Source: Coriobacteriia bacterium
GTDB taxonomy: Bacteria; Actinomycetota; Coriobacteriia; Anaerosomatales; SLCP01
NCBI GenBank assembly: GCA_014859265.1
Contig: JACUUN010000007.1
Span: forward strand, 1-52,324
Length of the DNA stretch: 52,324 nt
Reading direction: 5' to 3'
Below are positions 51,082 through 52,324 of the stretch, one piece after another. Positions within the stretch are counted from its first letter, which is position 1. Every line of letters begins with the position of its first letter. The notes beneath the pieces are model-generated. The model did not search any database. It worked only from the letters and a program-made list of their open reading frames with translations, and had not been told where the DNA came from. The position numbers and the translations under genes are program-made.

Positions 51082-51304
51082 GGTCAGCGGATCTCGTGCC
51101 CGCTGGGCCCGAGAGGTGGGCATCATGACCGTCGCGGTGCCCCTCAGGAGTCTCCCGTCTCCTCACCTTGCGGCCCTACCACACGCTCCCGCTCCGCTCC
51201 TTGCTGGAGGGCCCGGTGAACCTCCGATCCGCTCGCCCAGGCAGCGTTTCGGCTACCTGTACGAGCACCATAGCGGAGGACTCTTAGCAGACCCTTACTC
51301 TTTC

Positions 51305-52324
51305 CTATCCAGTCACCGAGTTGCCGTCGGAGTGCTCCTCCATGGCAAGAACCTGGTCGTAGAGGCGAATCGTCTCCGTCGACGGGTCGAGTCCGAGCTG
51401 CTCCGCAAGGTGACTGCGGCACGACAGGTAGGTATCGATTGCCGCACTGCGCTGCCCGGATGCGATGTGAGATCTCAGCGCAGCCTGATACAGGTCCTCG
51501 CGCCAAGGATCGGCGCTGATACCCCGGCGTACCATCCGCAGGGCACCCGGGTGGTCGCCATCTGCCGTGAGGAGCCGGTGAGCCGTGAGCATCGCATCGC
51601 AGAACTCCTGGCGATAGTGATTCCTGGCCGAGGAGAACCAGTCATCATATACGTCGCCCGGGAGCAGGTCGCCTCGATACAGGTCGATGAGACGCTCGTA
51701 GCTCCGGATCGCCGCATCAGCATCATTCTCGCTCACAGACTGACGAGCAGCCGAAACGAGCAGATCGAACTCTGCGACGTCGGAGAACACGTGCTCCGTC
51801 ACGACCTTGCACACCCCGCCGGTGTGCTCGACGTATGGGCACGACTCGCCCTTCGCCGAATCCGGGACGAGGGCGCCCTTCATCGAGCTCCATATCACGT
51901 AGAAGTTGTTGCGGGAGCGATCGGCGTCCATCTCGGGCCACAGGTGATCGTAGATCTGGTCCCGCGGGACCTCTTTTCCTTGTTGCAGCACGAGCATCGC
52001 GAAGAGCAGTCTCGCCTTGCGCTTGCGCCAATCCCGTTCCAAGACCTGCCGCGTACCCGCCGACACTTCGAGTCCACCGAAGAGGCGCACCCGGCACGAT
52101 GCTGTCGTGCTGAGTGCCGCGATACGGTCGGCCCCTTCCTCACCGAGCATGCGGAAGGCAAGCGTCTGCCACTCCGGCTCTTCAAGGGTCTTGCGGGCCG
52201 CACTCAACGCTTCGTCTATGTGGTGTCCCGTGACCATGCGCAACATGTGCGTGGGAAGGCGCTCCGGGCCGAGCGCCGCAGCGAAAAGGCCGAGCAAGTG
52301 CGGGAACGCCCTGATGTACATCGC
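51305..52324 (-). CDS. BTAD/SARP-type C-terminal part of a transcriptional regulator, partial (open to right edge)
   Basis: CRVRLFGGLEVSAGTRQVLERDWRKRKARLLFAMLVLQQGKEVPRDQIYDHLWPEMDADRSRNNFYVIWSSMKGAL...LLPGDVYDDWFSSARNHYRQEFCDAMLTAHRLL...ISADPWREDLYQAALRSHIASGQRSAAIDTYLSCRSHLAEQLGLDPSTETIRLYDQVL. Confidence 0.85.
   Translation of the reverse strand, partial: AMYIRAFPHLLGLFAAALGPERLPTHMLRMVTGHHIDEALSAARKTLEEPEWQTLAFRMLGEEGADRIAALSTTASCRVRLFGGLEVSAGTRQVLERDWRKRKARLLFAMLVLQQGKEVPRDQIYDHLWPEMDADRSRNNFYVIWSSMKGALVPDSAKGESCPYVEHTGGVCKVVTEHVFSDVAEFDLLVSAARQSVSENDADAAIRSYERLIDLYRGDLLPGDVYDDWFSSARNHYRQEFCDAMLTAHRLLTADGDHPGALRMVRRGISADPWREDLYQAALRSHIASGQRSAAIDTYLSCRSHLAEQLGLDPSTETIRLYDQVLAMEEHSDGNSVTG

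Overview
GC-rich bacterial chromosomal window, probably from an actinobacterial/Coriobacteriia-like anaerobe (inference from gene style only). It is mostly a conserved housekeeping backbone, nearly all on the minus strand: folC, valS, clpX, clpP, tig, a six-tRNA cluster, rdgB, rph, an MBL hydrolase, murI, ssrA (tmRNA), smpB, rnr, ctpA, ftsX-ftsE, a split transketolase, prfB and secA. The left edge carries a large secreted beta-helix plus RHS/YD-repeat protein (open off the left edge and absent from the supplied ORF track) with an internal 491-bp direct repeat at 726-bp spacing. The most unusual locus is a compact chemosensory operon at about 14.8-25.0 kb, transcribed on the minus strand as DUF4388, cheR-TPR, response regulator, GspE/PilB-like protein, cheW, cheW, mcp, cheA-REC, cheB. 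Its GspE/PilB-like member has lost the Asp-box, Walker A Lys, Walker B Glu and His-box residues but keeps an N-terminal tandem MshEN-like (c-di-GMP-binding type) arrangement. The adjacent DUF4388 protein carries a near-consensus MshEN-like 24-residue motif. A GGDEF protein with a degenerate EAL domain lies just upstream. I propose a c-di-GMP-responsive chemosensory system using a pseudo-ATPase as an adaptor. Other points of interest are an apparently disrupted FAD oxidoreductase gene overlapping the 3' end of sufB, a two-gene minimal SUF (sufC-sufB) module, and a structured intergenic region upstream of secA. No CRISPR arrays, transposases or prophage genes were recognised.
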